DNA from: JBBSDP01 sp963754335
GTDB taxonomy: Bacteria; Planctomycetota; Phycisphaerae; Tepidisphaerales; Tepidisphaeraceae
Length of the DNA: 64,000 bases
Assembly (NCBI GenBank): GCA_963754335.1
Contig: CAVWFQ010000008.1
Coordinates: 62,001 to 126,000 of the forward strand
Direction: 5' to 3'
Part shown: piece after piece, positions 35,589-44,200 of the stretch
Numbering within the stretch: the first letter of the stretch is position 1
How the letters are laid out: each line of letters starts with the position of its first letter
Program-made: the position numbers and the translations under genes
Notes under the pieces: model-generated
Database searches by the model: none
Seen by the model: the letters and a program-made list of their open reading frames with translations, nothing else
Told to the model about the DNA's origin: nothing

Positions 35589-37454
35589 CTACGCATGCGT
35601 CGGTGCCCGCAGCGCGTCCAGCACCGACGGCTTTGACGTCGGCGGGCTGGGCACCTGTGGCGTCAGCTCGGATTCGATCATGTCGCGCACGCGGTCCTGC
35701 TTGGGATAGCGGACCTCGCGGTAGCCGGTGACTTCCTCGGGGCATTTGAAGACGCGCAGCGCCTGGGCGTAGCCGTCGTCGCTGGAGAGGTTCACGCGGT
35801 GCAGCAGCTCCACGTACCAGTCGCGGAAGGCGACTTCGCGATGATGCCAGCCGGGCAGTTTTCGCCACCATTTGCAATGGCGGACGATGTGCAGCATCCA
35901 ATCCTGAGTCGTAATCTGAAGGCGGATGCGATGGCGGCCAATGTTGAACTCGGGGCTGGTGTGATGGCGGTAGACGATCCGGTCGCCGTTGGAAACGTCG
36001 ATGACGTACTTGGCGATGTCGCGCTGCTTCTTCTCGTATCGCGTCAGCAGATACGAAACGTACGGCTCATCCTTGATCAGCATCACCTTGGCGAGGTTCC
36101 AGATCACCGCGATCGTCGCGGAGAAGTTGCGTTCGGCCTTGTCGCGGCGATAGACGCCCCGAATCAGGTCGAGGTATCGCTTGGCTGTCGCATAGTCCTG
36201 GTATTGCAGGACGTCGTAGATTCGCAGGGCCAGATCGTATTTGGCGGCCGCGGGCAGATCGCGCATCTGCTTCATCGCCCCCTGGACGAGGCGGTCAAAT
36301 TTCATCGCGGTCGAACGACCCACGAGACTCGACTTGCGAAGAATGCGAATCTTGTTGGTGACCAGTTGTTCCCAGGTCTCCGGCTCCGGCTTGCGCGGCA
36401 GGGCGCGCGGCTCAAGGGCCAGCTTGCGGCCGATGTTGAACGCCTTGAGATTCTTGCGATGCTCGCGGCGGATTGAATCCTTGATCGCCCAGCCGATCGA
36501 GCGCGGCGAAACCGGAATCAGGCCAAGCTGGAAGGCCACGCCGAGCATCATGATGTTGGCGTAAAGCTTGCTGCCCAGACGGCGCTCGCAAAGCTCCGAG
36601 AGGTTGATCGCGAACGAAGACTCGGCGTTGCAATGGGCGAAAATTTCCTCGCGAAGCGCTTCGGGATCGAAATCCTGTTTGCCGAGCAGCGTGTAGACCG
36701 TCGGCTGCTTGTGGGTGTTGAGCACCGCGGCGGTGCGCTGCGGCGAGGCGACGCGGAACTGGTCGCGCGGGTCGATGGCGCGGGCGGCTTCGAGGATGTC
36801 GACGCCGAGCAGCAGATCGGCGCGGCCGAAGGGGATGGTGCCGGTCGTGGGATAAGAGTTAGGGTTCAGGGTTCGGGGTTTAGGGTTCAGGGAAGAGGGG
36901 GATGCGGAATTCTCGCGGTTGTGGGTTGTTGCGTCACGAGGGAGGCGGCCCGTTGGGCCAGCCGCTACGCGTGCCGATTCTGTATTTTGATTTACTGAAC
37001 CCTGAGCCCCGAACCCTGAACTGTCGTCCCCGTCCCTCACGAAGGTAATCTGCGAATACACTCCGCCATTGCGAATGGCGAGTCCCTTTTTGTCGGCGAA
37101 GATGACGCGATAACCTTCCTTGTGGCCTGCGCGGACGAGGATGGCATTGACCACGCCGATTCCCATGCCGCCGACGCCGGCCATGTGGCAACGCCACACG
37201 GACCCGGGCTTCTCCATGGCGTGGTGTGTTGTCGGCTCGGGGAGTTTATCCAGCCCCATGTGCGGCAGGTTGTATCGCCGCCGCCGCTGTCGAATCACCG
37301 TGATCTGCTCGAAGCTGGGGCACGGCTTGAGATTGTTGCCGATATCATTGCTGACGCGGACGCGCTCGCAGGCACCGTCGTTCACGCACCAGGTGAGATC
37401 AGTGTCGATTTTCTTGCCGTAGTCGGTTTCGATGCTGGTCAGGCCGGGGCAGGC
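35589..37454 (-). CDS. Indolepyruvate-type ferredoxin oxidoreductase, C-terminal part (gamma domain plus DUF6537)
   Basis: This is the last piece of one long gene that starts at 39514. It begins with the rest of the ferredoxin cluster (ACPGLTSIETDYGKK), then the gamma/IorB-like oxidoreductase domain (MAGVGGMGIGVVNAILVRAGH, FGRADLLLGVDILEAARAID) and ends with a long helical segment that matches DUF6537 in style (EPETWEQLVTNKIRILRKSS, YEKKQRDIAKYVID). An in-frame insert of about 57 residues (36858-37024) interrupts the gamma domain and comes from a repeat. The reading frame here is open to the stop at 35589. The frame break from the upstream part is near 37455. Confidence 0.88.
   Translation of the reverse strand, partial: ACPGLTSIETDYGKKIDTDLTWCVNDGACERVRVSNDIGNNLKPCPSFEQITVIRQRRRRYNLPHMGLDKLPEPTTHHAMEKPGSVWRCHMAGVGGMGIGVVNAILVRAGHKEGYRVIFADKKGLAIRNGGVYSQITFVRDGDDSSGFGAQGSVNQNTESARVAAGPTGRLPRDATTHNRENSASPSSLNPKPRTLNPNSYPTTGTIPFGRADLLLGVDILEAARAIDPRDQFRVASPQRTAAVLNTHKQPTVYTLLGKQDFDPEALREEIFAHCNAESSFAINLSELCERRLGSKLYANIMMLGVAFQLGLIPVSPRSIGWAIKDSIRREHRKNLKAFNIGRKLALEPRALPRKPEPETWEQLVTNKIRILRKSSLVGRSTAMKFDRLVQGAMKQMRDLPAAAKYDLALRIYDVLQYQDYATAKRYLDLIRGVYRRDKAERNFSATIAVIWNLAKVMLIKDEPYVSYLLTRYEKKQRDIAKYVIDVSNGDRIVYRHHTSPEFNIGRHRIRLQITTQDWMLHIVRHCKWWRKLPGWHHREVAFRDWYVELLHRVNLSSDDGYAQALRVFKCPEEVTGYREVRYPKQDRVRDMIESELTPQVPSPPTSKPSVLDALRAPTHA
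36858..37024. repeat. GGGTTCAGGG-word palindrome inserted in frame in the oxidoreductase gene
   Basis: The arms at 36858-36892 (GGGTTCAGGGTTCGGGGTTT) and 36994-37024 (CCTGAGCCCCGAACCCTGAA) pair over about 25 bases. A second small hairpin in the middle (GGCCCGTTGGGCC) lies at about 36947-36960. The whole element is inside the gene and is translated as low-complexity text such as SSLNPKPRTLNPNS, keeping the frame open. Confidence 0.8.
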
Positions 37455-38720
37455 CGTTTGCCTTGGTGCATTCGAGGCAGTTTTCGCACACCTCCGGCGT
37501 TACGTTCATGTGCGTCTTCTTCGGCAGATAACCATGCTTTTTGATGGTCTTGCGTTCCTCGCGCAACACCTGGCGATGATGCGTGATGCCGCATTCCTTG
37601 TCGGCGATCACGACTTTCACGCCATCGCGCAGGATCGTCTCCTCAAGGACGCTTGCGATATCGGGTTCGGTTCGCGGGGGAGAGCTTGGTCACCGTCAGC
37701 GGGCTGGTCCCGGCCATGCCGCGAACGATCGTTTCGATGTCCTGGATGTAGGAGCGGTTGCCAAGGACATCGAGCTCGGTGCCGGCGTGTTCCTGATGGC
37801 CGGTCATCGCGGTCGTCTTGTTCTCCAGGATGATGTAGGTGATGTCCTGGCCGAGCTTGATGGAATTGCAGATGGCGATCTGGCCGGAGTGGAAGAAGGT
37901 GCCATCGCCCATGAAGACGATCTGCTTGTTGGTGATGAACGGGTCGATGCCGCTGCCCGTTCCGCCGCCCAGGCCCATGCCGGAGTAGTTGTGCATGAGC
38001 TGTTCGGTCGGGGCGAACATGAGCATCGTGTAGCAGCCGGTGTCGCCGTGGGCGACCAGATCGACCGGGCCCAGGCCGTGATGCTCGGCCATGTATTTGG
38101 GGTCGAGAAGGTTCTGACGCAGATTCCAGAAGCGTTGCCGAGCTGTCGCGGTGCGGGCAGCCGGGGCAGAAGGTCGGCGTGCGCGAGATTACCTTCTCGT
38201 CGAACAGCTCGAGCTTGGGTTTGCTGGCCTTGCGGAGAATGTCCAGCTCGGCGCTGAGCCGGCCGTTGCGCAGCTCTGCGGGCAGTTCTTCGGTTCCTTT
38301 GATGAGTGGAATCAGAAGCTGAGCCAGGAGCGAGGGATTCAGCCCGCGCGTCTCGGGAATTCCCGGCGTGCCGCGCGGAAACGATTTTCCGTACAGTCGC
38401 GCGGCGATCTTTCCGGCGTCCTCGACAGGGAGCGAATGGAACAACCCATCGCGAATGTTCTTCTCGAGAAAACTTCGCCGCTCTTCGATCACGATGACAT
38501 CTTTGCAAAGTGCCGAAAACTCGGCGACCAGAGCGATGTCCACCGGATAACTCATCCCCATGTGGAGGATCGGAAATACGCCGCTCAGCCCGAGGTCGGC
38601 GAGCACGTGATCCAGGTAGGGGCCGGACATGCCGGTGACGATGAAGCCAATGGGGAAGGGGAGGGAGTGTGACGGGGTGACGGGGTATCGGAGTATGGGC
38701 GTGCGCTTCCGGTTGCGCAC
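37455..38720 (-). CDS. Indolepyruvate-type ferredoxin oxidoreductase, middle part (thiamine diphosphate and ferredoxin domains), broken
   Basis: The central portion of the same gene, in several frames (37617-38720, 37643-38092 and 37399-37620). It includes FPIGFIVTGMSGPYLDHVL and the TPP-binding region: TFCPGCPHRDS, GDTGCYTMLMFAP, MGLGGGTGSGIDPF and GDGTFFHSGQIA. A ferredoxin cluster (CENCLEC...ACPG) follows. Breaks are near 38125 (RQNLLDPKYMAEHHG restores), near 37675 (RTEPDIASVLEETILRDG restores) and near 37455. With these corrected, the alpha-type subunit is intact. Confidence 0.88.
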
Positions 38721-39514
38721 TCCGTTACTCCGTCACTCCGACACTCCGTTACCTTCGCACGGTCGATCCGATTCACTCCCACTTCTCGTGCCACTTTCAT
38801 CGTGCGCACAAACCGATCCGGAATCTGAAGCTCGTGCTGCCAGGTTCGCGGCGGGAGGAGTACTTTGTCGAGCGGCACGTGGGCGGTGTCGAGCGCGACC
38901 TGGTGTTGCGTGTTTAAGGTCGGAAATTGATTCGGACGGCAGATGACCGTGCCGCCGCCGTCCGCCTGCGTGGTGGTCACGATGTAGCCGATGTAGAGTT
39001 CGGCGGCCTGGGAGAGCTTGAACGAAAGATCGATCCAGTCCTTCAATTCCTGTGGCGTTCCCGGCTCGACCACCGGCATGCGGAGATGCTCGCAAAGGAA
39101 CCGGCTGTCGGCGGGGACCTGCGTGCTGTCGCACCACGGATCGTCACCCATGATGATGACCGCGCCGCCCTGCGGATTGGCTCCCGCCAGGTTGCCCAGG
39201 GCCAGCGCATCGGAAGCGACGTGAACCCCGACACTTTTCATCGTTGCGATGGCGCGGCAGGGGGCCATCTGCGATCCGTTGACCGCGGCGACGCCCAGCG
39301 CCTCGTTATTAGCCTGGAAGGCGCGAACGCCGTTCTTATTGAGAAGATCCTTGATGTCCCCGAGAACGTCGAAAAACCCGGCGACGGGGGAACCGGGATA
39401 CCCGGTCATGAGGTGAACGCCACCTTCGGTTTCCAGGGCGCCTTTAATGAGGATTTCATTCCCGGTGAAGACTTCCGGGCCGGAACTGCTCAGGAAACGC
39501 GGGTCGGTAGCCAT
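38585..39514 (-). CDS. Indolepyruvate-type ferredoxin oxidoreductase, N-terminal part (pyruvate-binding domain)
   Basis: The first part of a roughly 1,300-residue enzyme that oxidises aryl-pyruvates to acyl-CoA with ferredoxin as acceptor, an anaerobic route of aromatic amino acid degradation. The ATG at 39514 has GAGG upstream. The N-terminus SGPEVFTGNEILIKGALETEGG is the IorA signature, then TGYPGSPVAGFFDVLGD, QANNEALGVAAVNGSQ and GDDPWCDSTQ. The last about 30 residues of this frame (from about 38757) come from the repeat at 38660, after which the true sequence continues in the frame of the middle part. Homologues often have separate alpha and beta chains; here they are one chain. Confidence 0.88.
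   Translation of the reverse strand: MATDPRFLSSSGPEVFTGNEILIKGALETEGGVHLMTGYPGSPVAGFFDVLGDIKDLLNKNGVRAFQANNEALGVAAVNGSQMAPCRAIATMKSVGVHVASDALALGNLAGANPQGGAVIIMGDDPWCDSTQVPADSRFLCEHLRMPVVEPGTPQELKDWIDLSFKLSQAAELYIGYIVTTTQADGGGTVICRPNQFPTLNTQHQVALDTAHVPLDKVLLPPRTWQHELQIPDRFVRTMKVAREVGVNRIDRAKVTECRSDGVTECATGSARPYSDTPSPRHTPSPSPLASSSPACPAPTWITCSPTSG
38660..38752. repeat. GTGACGGGGT-word palindrome inside the oxidoreductase gene
   Basis: Left (38660-38700, GTGACGGGGTGACGGGGTAT) and right (38719-38752, ACTCCGTTACTCCGTCACTC) arms pair imperfectly around a GTGCGC/GCGCAC centre. It sits in coding sequence between two conserved domains and coincides with a change of reading frame. Confidence 0.8.
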
Positions 39515-39542
39515 TTCAGTCGATCCTCGTGCGGAGGTTTGT

Positions 39543-39620
39543 GAGAGAGGGTGGAGCGTGGAGGGTCGAGGGTGGCGGATTGTTCCGCGCTACTCTCCAC
39601 CTTCCACCCTCTACTCTCTC
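39543..39620. repeat. GGAGGGTCGAGGG-word palindrome upstream of the oxidoreductase gene
   Basis: Arms at 39543-39579 (GAGAGAGGGTGGAGCGTGGA) and 39584-39620 (CACCCTCTACTCTCTC) pair imperfectly over about 37 bases. It lies just upstream of the start at 39514, so it would be in the 5' leader if transcription starts further up. Confidence 0.75.
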
Positions 39621-39878
39621 TGCAACCGCAGCGTGGCTTACGGCCGACGGTTCCTTTTCACCGCTTTTCGGCCGCAGGAGACGCTGTTCAACACCGCAGT
39701 ATCAGGGACTCTTGATTCGTCCGGGATTTGACGGCCGGACGAATCGATACGGTACAAAAGCTCTTGGCAATATCGGACGTTGTCCTTCGACAACGCCATT
39801 ATTCTAGCAAACTGTACGAGCCATCGCCGCAATGGTGCGATCCTTTTGACGCATGCTGTTTCTGAGGGACAGGGGGGA
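39621..39878. other. Gap between the oxidoreductase gene and the lipoprotein gene
   Basis: About 260 bases with no gene. A compact hairpin (GTTGTC-CTTC-GACAAC) lies at about 39780-39795. It may be the 3' terminator of the lipoprotein gene, which ends at 39879. Confidence 0.35.
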
Positions 39879-40196
39879 TCATTTATTGGAATTGAGCAGA
39901 TCTTTGGCCTTCTGCTCGGCTTCGCTTCCGACTTCCTTTGCCTTTTCGACCGCCTGGGTGGTGGCTTCCCTGGTCTTCTCGGCGGCCTCCTTCACGACCG
40001 GCGTAGCTTTGTCAGCCGCTTCTTTTACCGCGTCTTTGGTCTTTTCGGCACCACTGGAAATGGCGTCACCGGCCTTCTGTGCGGTGTCCTGGGCCTTCTG
40101 CTCGGCCTGCTTCTGATCGTCCTTGTTGCATCCGATCAGCGCGATTCCGCCGGTCAGGAATGTCGAAAGTGCGATCAAACGGATACTTCGGTTCAT
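39879..40196 (-). CDS. Small helical lipoprotein with apolipoprotein/LEA-like repeats
   Basis: A 105-residue lipoprotein. The signal peptide LIALSTFLTGGIALIGC ends in a lipobox (Cys near residue 23). The rest is a charged alanine-rich amphipathic helix with 11-residue-like repeats (AEKTKDAVKEAADKATPVV, AEKTREATTQAVEKAKEVG), as in LEA or YtxH-like proteins. A periplasmic membrane-stabilising or stress role is possible. GGAGG lies just upstream of the ATG at 40196. It is next to the stress-signalling island. Confidence 0.75.
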   Translation of the reverse strand: MNRSIRLIALSTFLTGGIALIGCNKDDQKQAEQKAQDTAQKAGDAISSGAEKTKDAVKEAADKATPVVKEAAEKTREATTQAVEKAKEVGSEAEQKAKDLLNSNK

Positions 40197-40310
40197 GTTT
40201 CCTCCATTGGTCGTAATTCAAGGCTGATCGGACCATCGCCGATGGGCCCAGGGCCGATACGCTAGTCCGAGCCGTGAAACAGGTCAATTCCGCTGATAGC
40301 TTAATTGACC

Positions 40311-40377
40311 CGCCGGGTCCTGCGAATCCGGATCCGGGTCCACAGGACCCGGCGTGAGGTGAGTTGTGAAGCAACTC
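40311..40377. terminator. Two hairpins between the FixJ-type gene and the lipoprotein gene
   Basis: Stem CGCCGGGTCCTG (40311-40322) pairs perfectly with CAGGACCCGGCG (40343-40354). A second stem GAGTTG/CAACTC (40361-40366/40372-40377) follows. Both lie after the stop of the minus-strand FixJ-type gene and may end that operon. There is no T run, so Rho-independent action is unsure. Confidence 0.5.
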
Positions 40378-40401
40378 CTCAGTTTAGCGGCCGTGCGCGG
40401 A

Positions 40402-41031
40402 TCAGCCCTGGGTCGCAGCCACGAGGCCGAGTCTCACGGCCATTTTGACAAGGTCCGCGAGGGAGTCGGCCTTCATCTTTCCCATCATTTTGCCTCGGTG
40501 CGCCTTGACTGTGATTTCGCTGATGCCGAGTTCGCGACCGACTTGTTTATTCAAGAGGCCGGTAACCACCAAAGCCATGACCTCCTGCTCGCGAGCGGTG
40601 AGTGACGCGTAACAATTCCGCAGCGCCTGCATTCCCGCCTCGTGCTCGAGTGTGGCGTGGCTGCGTTCAATGGCGTTGCGAATGGCGCCCAGCAACACTT
40701 CATCGCCAAATGGCTTGGTCAGAAATTCAACGGCCCCCGCCTTCATTGCGCGGACGGTCATCGGAACGTCGCCATAGCCGGTGATGAAGATGATCGGCAT
40801 GTCATTCCGATCGGCAGCGATGCGATTCTGCAGATCCAGGCCGTTCAGGTCCGGCAGTGAAACGTCAAGCACGAGACAGCTCGGGGCAAAAACTCTCGGG
40901 CAGGAAAGAAATTCCTGAGCGGACGCGAATGTCTCCGGCTGCCAGCCCGCGCAGCGGATAAGCGATTCCAGCGATTCGCGCACCGAGAGGTCGTCGTCAA
41001 CAACAAACACAGTGGGTGTGGCGTGCGGCAT
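40402..41031 (-). CDS. FixJ-type response regulator with LuxR DNA-binding domain
   Basis: A 209-residue two-domain regulator. Receiver: acidic pocket VVDDD near the N-terminus, phospho-accepting Asp in CLVLDVSLPDLNG, and TG plus KPF (FITGYGDVPM, FLTKPFGDEVLL). Output: LuxR/NarL-type helix-turn-helix (SLTAREQEVMALVVTGLLNKQVGRELGISEITVKAHRGKM). It is probably the DNA-binding partner of the histidine kinase at 41480. ATG 41031 is preferred; 41046 is also possible. Confidence 0.9.
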   Translation of the reverse strand: MPHATPTVFVVDDDLSVRESLESLIRCAGWQPETFASAQEFLSCPRVFAPSCLVLDVSLPDLNGLDLQNRIAADRNDMPIIFITGYGDVPMTVRAMKAGAVEFLTKPFGDEVLLGAIRNAIERSHATLEHEAGMQALRNCYASLTAREQEVMALVVTGLLNKQVGRELGISEITVKAHRGKMMGKMKADSLADLVKMAVRLGLVAATQG

Positions 41032-41108
41032 TTGAAAAGACCTCAATTTAATGTGTGGGGCTGGCGGAACTCATTATAACCACCAGAGAGCAAGACCACG
41101 ACAATCGC

Positions 41109-41480
41109 TCAGTTTGTTTCAAGTGCCGTATTCAAGGCTTCAATCAGAGCCTTCTCGCTGAATGGCTTGAAGAGGCACTCCACGGCGCCTTGTTCGATCA
41201 AGTGCGGGCGGACAGTCTCATCGCCGTGAGCGGTGATGAAGACGATTGGAATCTTCTGGCCTCGGTGCGTCAATTCCTGTTGGAGATCAGGTCCGGACAT
41301 GCCCGGCATGGCGATGTCGAGAATCAGGCATCGGGTCTGGCCGACGTATTCGGATGCGAGGAAATCTTCGGCCGACGAGAACGCCCGGACCTCGTAGCCG
41401 AACTCCCTCAGCAGGTCGGGCAGCGACTCACGGACGGACTCGTCATCATCAACAACTGATACGAGTGTACGGATGTTCAT
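41109..41480 (-). CDS. Stand-alone receiver protein
   Basis: A single receiver domain, about 123 residues, with no output domain: VVDDDESVRESLPDLL, phosphorylation site LILDIAMPGMSG, FITAHGD and LFKPFSEKALIEA. Its ATG overlaps the kinase stop as TAATG and has GAGGAG upstream. It is closely similar to the receiver at 45886, so one probably duplicated. It may be a phosphate sink or protein-protein switch (FixJ/CheY type). Confidence 0.9.
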   Translation of the reverse strand: MNIRTLVSVVDDDESVRESLPDLLREFGYEVRAFSSAEDFLASEYVGQTRCLILDIAMPGMSGPDLQQELTHRGQKIPIVFITAHGDETVRPHLIEQGAVECLFKPFSEKALIEALNTALETN

Positions 41481-43312
41481 TACAATCTCCTCACGATGTG
41501 CTCGGCATCCGTCACGGCCGGCGTCCGATCGACGCCGGGACTGTGTGCGCCCGTCGCACCTTCGCCTCCGCAAGGAACGGAAAATGAAAACGTGGCTCCC
41601 GGACCCTCATTCGGTGCAGCCCAGAGACGGCCGCGATGGCTCTCGATAATGGATCGGCTGACGGACAGCCCGATTCCCATTCCGCCGCTTTTGGTGGTGT
41701 AGAACGCTTCGAAGAGCTTTTCCGCGCCTTGCGGTTCGAAACCGACGCCCGAATCCTGCACAGTCAGGCGCACACGATCCCCTTCGTCGCGCTCGGTTCT
41801 GATCACTAACTGCCTTGGACGATCTTCGATGCCGCTCATCGCGTCCGCGGCGTTTAAAATCAGATTCAGCATTACCTGCTGAAGCTGGACCCGATCGCCA
41901 GTGACCGGCGGAAGATTGTCGTCGAGTTGCACCAGTACGATCGCCCGGCTTCTCTGAAGTTCGGTCTGCGACAGGGCAATTACTTCCTGCGCGGCTTCGT
42001 TGAGGTCCACCGATTCGGTCGTGCCGTCTTTCTTGCCAAAGAGGGCGCGCAATCGCTGGATCACCTCGGAGGCACGGTTGCCATCGCGGATCGTGCGCCG
42101 CGCGGTTTCGCGCGCGCCATCGACGTTTGGAGGATCGGCGGCCAGCATTCGCAGGCAGGTGCTGGCGTTGGTGATGATTCCAGACAGCGGCTGGTTGACT
42201 TCATGCGCGATCGACGCCGTCAACGCGCCGAGCGTCGTTGCCCTGGCCACGCGTGCGAGTTCCGAGCGTGCCTTGCCGAGCGCCTCTTCCGACCGTTTGC
42301 GTTCTGTGATGTCGCGGAGGTAGCCGGTGAAGGACGGCGGCCCGTCCAGCGGGATGCGCGTGATCGCGAGCTCGACAGGGAATTCGCTCCCATCGGCACG
42401 GACCGCAGTCATCTCGATGCGCGTCCCAAGCACGGTCGATTCGCCGGTGGCCAGGTGGCGGGCCAGTCCCAGCCGATGCTTCTCCTGCAGCGACGGGGGG
42501 ATGATGACGTCGGCCAGCCGCGTGCCGAGGACCTCGTCCCGACGGCGGTCGAAAGTGCATTCCGCCGCCGGATTGAACTCCGTGATACGCCCTTCCTGAT
42601 CGATTGTCACAATGCAGTCGAGCGCCGAATCCAGGATCGCGGCGTTTCGCGTCTCACTGCGATTCAGTTCCCTTTCTTCCTCGCGCAGTCTCTCTTCCGC
42701 GACCGTGCGATCGGCAATTTCTTTCGTCAGCTGCTCGTTTGCCGCGGCAAGCTCTCGGGTTCGTTGCGCGACCCGTTCATCGAGTTCGTGGGCAACCCGT
42801 TTCTGTTCGCTCAGGAGCCATGCCTCCTGCAGTCCGATCGCCGCCTGATTTGCGGCCACGCTCAGAACAAGTTGCTCGGTTTGTCCTGGGAAATCCGCCC
42901 GGTGAGAACCCGCGACCATGATGCCGATTTCGCCCTGAAGCCCCAGATGCAGGGGCACGATCCAAATATCTCCGTTCCCAATACGGGTCCGCGCCGACGG
43001 CGGCCATCGTTGTGGGTCTGCTCCCAAACAGTCGTTGAGAATCTGGCCGATCTGTTGCGGCGGGATCGCCAGTTTTCCCGTCTGGGCGACACGAGCCACC
43101 TCAACCGGCGCTTCGCCAGCAGGGTCGTTCAATCGCACGTAAATCAGATCCAGGCGGAGCATGCCGAGCAGCGAGTCGAGCAGGGTGCGGACAACCTGTG
43201 ACGGCTCGCCGCCGGTCCAGATCGCAGGAAGAGCGACGACGCTCAGCAGATCATTGATGCAGCGTTGAAGGCGTTTGACCTCTTCGGCGGGATTTTCGGG
43301 TTGCACTTCCAA
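41480..43312 (-). CDS. Soluble hybrid-less histidine kinase (GAF-coiled coil-PAS-HisKA-HATPase)
   Basis: A kinase of about 610 residues with no transmembrane segment. A GAF-like sensory domain (about residues 20-165) is followed by a coiled coil, a PAS domain (ILDSALDCIVTIDQEGRITEFNPAAE; RDITERK), the HisKA phospho-acceptor SIAHEVNQPLSGIITNA, and the ATP-binding domain with N box ILNAADAM, G1 DSGVGF and G2 GMGIGLSVS. This is the FixL/FixJ style. The start is uncertain: TTG 43312 or GTG 43306 follow the stop of the MEDS gene closely; an upstream frame to 43420 overlaps it. It is in an operon with the MEDS protein and a receiver. Confidence 0.9.
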   Translation of the reverse strand: MEVQPENPAEEVKRLQRCINDLLSVVALPAIWTGGEPSQVVRTLLDSLLGMLRLDLIYVRLNDPAGEAPVEVARVAQTGKLAIPPQQIGQILNDCLGADPQRWPPSARTRIGNGDIWIVPLHLGLQGEIGIMVAGSHRADFPGQTEQLVLSVAANQAAIGLQEAWLLSEQKRVAHELDERVAQRTRELAAANEQLTKEIADRTVAEERLREEERELNRSETRNAAILDSALDCIVTIDQEGRITEFNPAAECTFDRRRDEVLGTRLADVIIPPSLQEKHRLGLARHLATGESTVLGTRIEMTAVRADGSEFPVELAITRIPLDGPPSFTGYLRDITERKRSEEALGKARSELARVARATTLGALTASIAHEVNQPLSGIITNASTCLRMLAADPPNVDGARETARRTIRDGNRASEVIQRLRALFGKKDGTTESVDLNEAAQEVIALSQTELQRSRAIVLVQLDDNLPPVTGDRVQLQQVMLNLILNAADAMSGIEDRPRQLVIRTERDEGDRVRLTVQDSGVGFEPQGAEKLFEAFYTTKSGGMGIGLSVSRSIIESHRGRLWAAPNEGPGATFSFSVPCGGEGATGAHSPGVDRTPAVTDAEHIVRRL

Positions 43313-43331
43313 ATTTGACCGCTGGAGGGTG

Positions 43332-43967
43332 TTACGTAGTCTCGGTGCGCCGTTCGCGCAGCTCGCGCAGGAACTCCTCCGGCGGCACAAAAAACGGATT
43401 TTGCTGGAGGATGCCACCAATGATGATCATGGGATGCGTACGCATGATGTCGATCACCGTGTCTCCTCCGAATTTTGCAAGGTCGTACACGCAGATGACC
43501 GCGTCGTCGTGGCGGCGCCAGACGTGATTTACTCGCGATTCGAATTCGACGAGATTATCGATGTGCGATCGGCCTTCAGCCGCCCAGTCCATGTGGCAGA
43601 CGATGCGACTGAGCGGAAATCCGCCCTGGGCGTTGCCGCTGGCCAGCTTTTCAAACACCTCCAACATCCTGTCCTGATCGAAACGCCCGTCCCGAAGGTA
43701 GGCTTCGGTATTGATTAGAAGGTCGAATTGGCCGCTTTGCTGGGCGGACGTCGTGTCGATCCCTGCCGCGGCCAACCGTCGCAGATGATCGCCCCGCTGA
43801 TCCGTGCTCACTACATGAACCGCTTTGTCGCCACACTCAAACCCATCCTTGATGAACGGAAGCAATACGCGATATTCTTCGTCGGCGCCATTGAAGAACG
43901 CACAAACATGACGCATTTCGCCGAGCTGAGAGCCGGCAAAGGGAATGGGCGGCGCGGTGGTTTTCAC
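43332..43967 (-). CDS. MEDS domain protein (DcmR-like sensory protein)
   Basis: A 211-residue protein with a MEDS-like domain: RHVCAFFNGADEEYRVLLPFIKDGFECGDKAVHVV at the N-terminus and CHMDWAAEGRSH, CVYDLAKFGG, THPMIIIGG later. MEDS proteins bind small hydrocarbon-like or unknown ligands and often sit next to kinases. Its stop is close to the kinase start. The leader carries the ACCAATACCAAAGTATC element at 44129-44147, which suggests common control with the sigma factor and receiver genes. Confidence 0.85.
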   Translation of the reverse strand: MKTTAPPIPFAGSQLGEMRHVCAFFNGADEEYRVLLPFIKDGFECGDKAVHVVSTDQRGDHLRRLAAAGIDTTSAQQSGQFDLLINTEAYLRDGRFDQDRMLEVFEKLASGNAQGGFPLSRIVCHMDWAAEGRSHIDNLVEFESRVNHVWRRHDDAVICVYDLAKFGGDTVIDIMRTHPMIIIGGILQQNPFFVPPEEFLRELRERRTETT

Positions 43968-44128
43968 GGAGTATTTCTTCTACGCGGAATTCCGCAACGA
44001 ACGCCAAAGAGCGCGGTTTACGACAACTCGGAGGGGCATCGGCGTCAGGTTTGCGGCTGTTCGCCATTGTGTCGAATTCGTAACGGCGTACCACCCAAAC
44101 GATAATCCCTTCCGTGCCGAACGTCCAT

Positions 44129-44147
44129 GATACTTTGGTATTGGTCC
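44129..44147 (-). promoter_or_regulatory. ATACCAAAGTAT element upstream of the MEDS-kinase-receiver operon
   Basis: On the minus strand the sequence reads ACCAATACCAAAGTATCAT, identical in its core to the site at 46367-46383. The core ATAC-CAAA-GTAT is an inverted repeat. It lies about 165 bases upstream of the MEDS start. Confidence 0.6.
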
Positions 44148-44200
44148 GAGGGATCCTCGTCTTGCGAAATGATCGGTCACCGCGCCGCGGTTCAAAGTGC

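Noticed and set aside
41927..43201. 424-residue plus-strand frame opposite the kinase
   Set aside because: Shadow of the histidine kinase gene; Arg-rich and without a ribosome-binding site.
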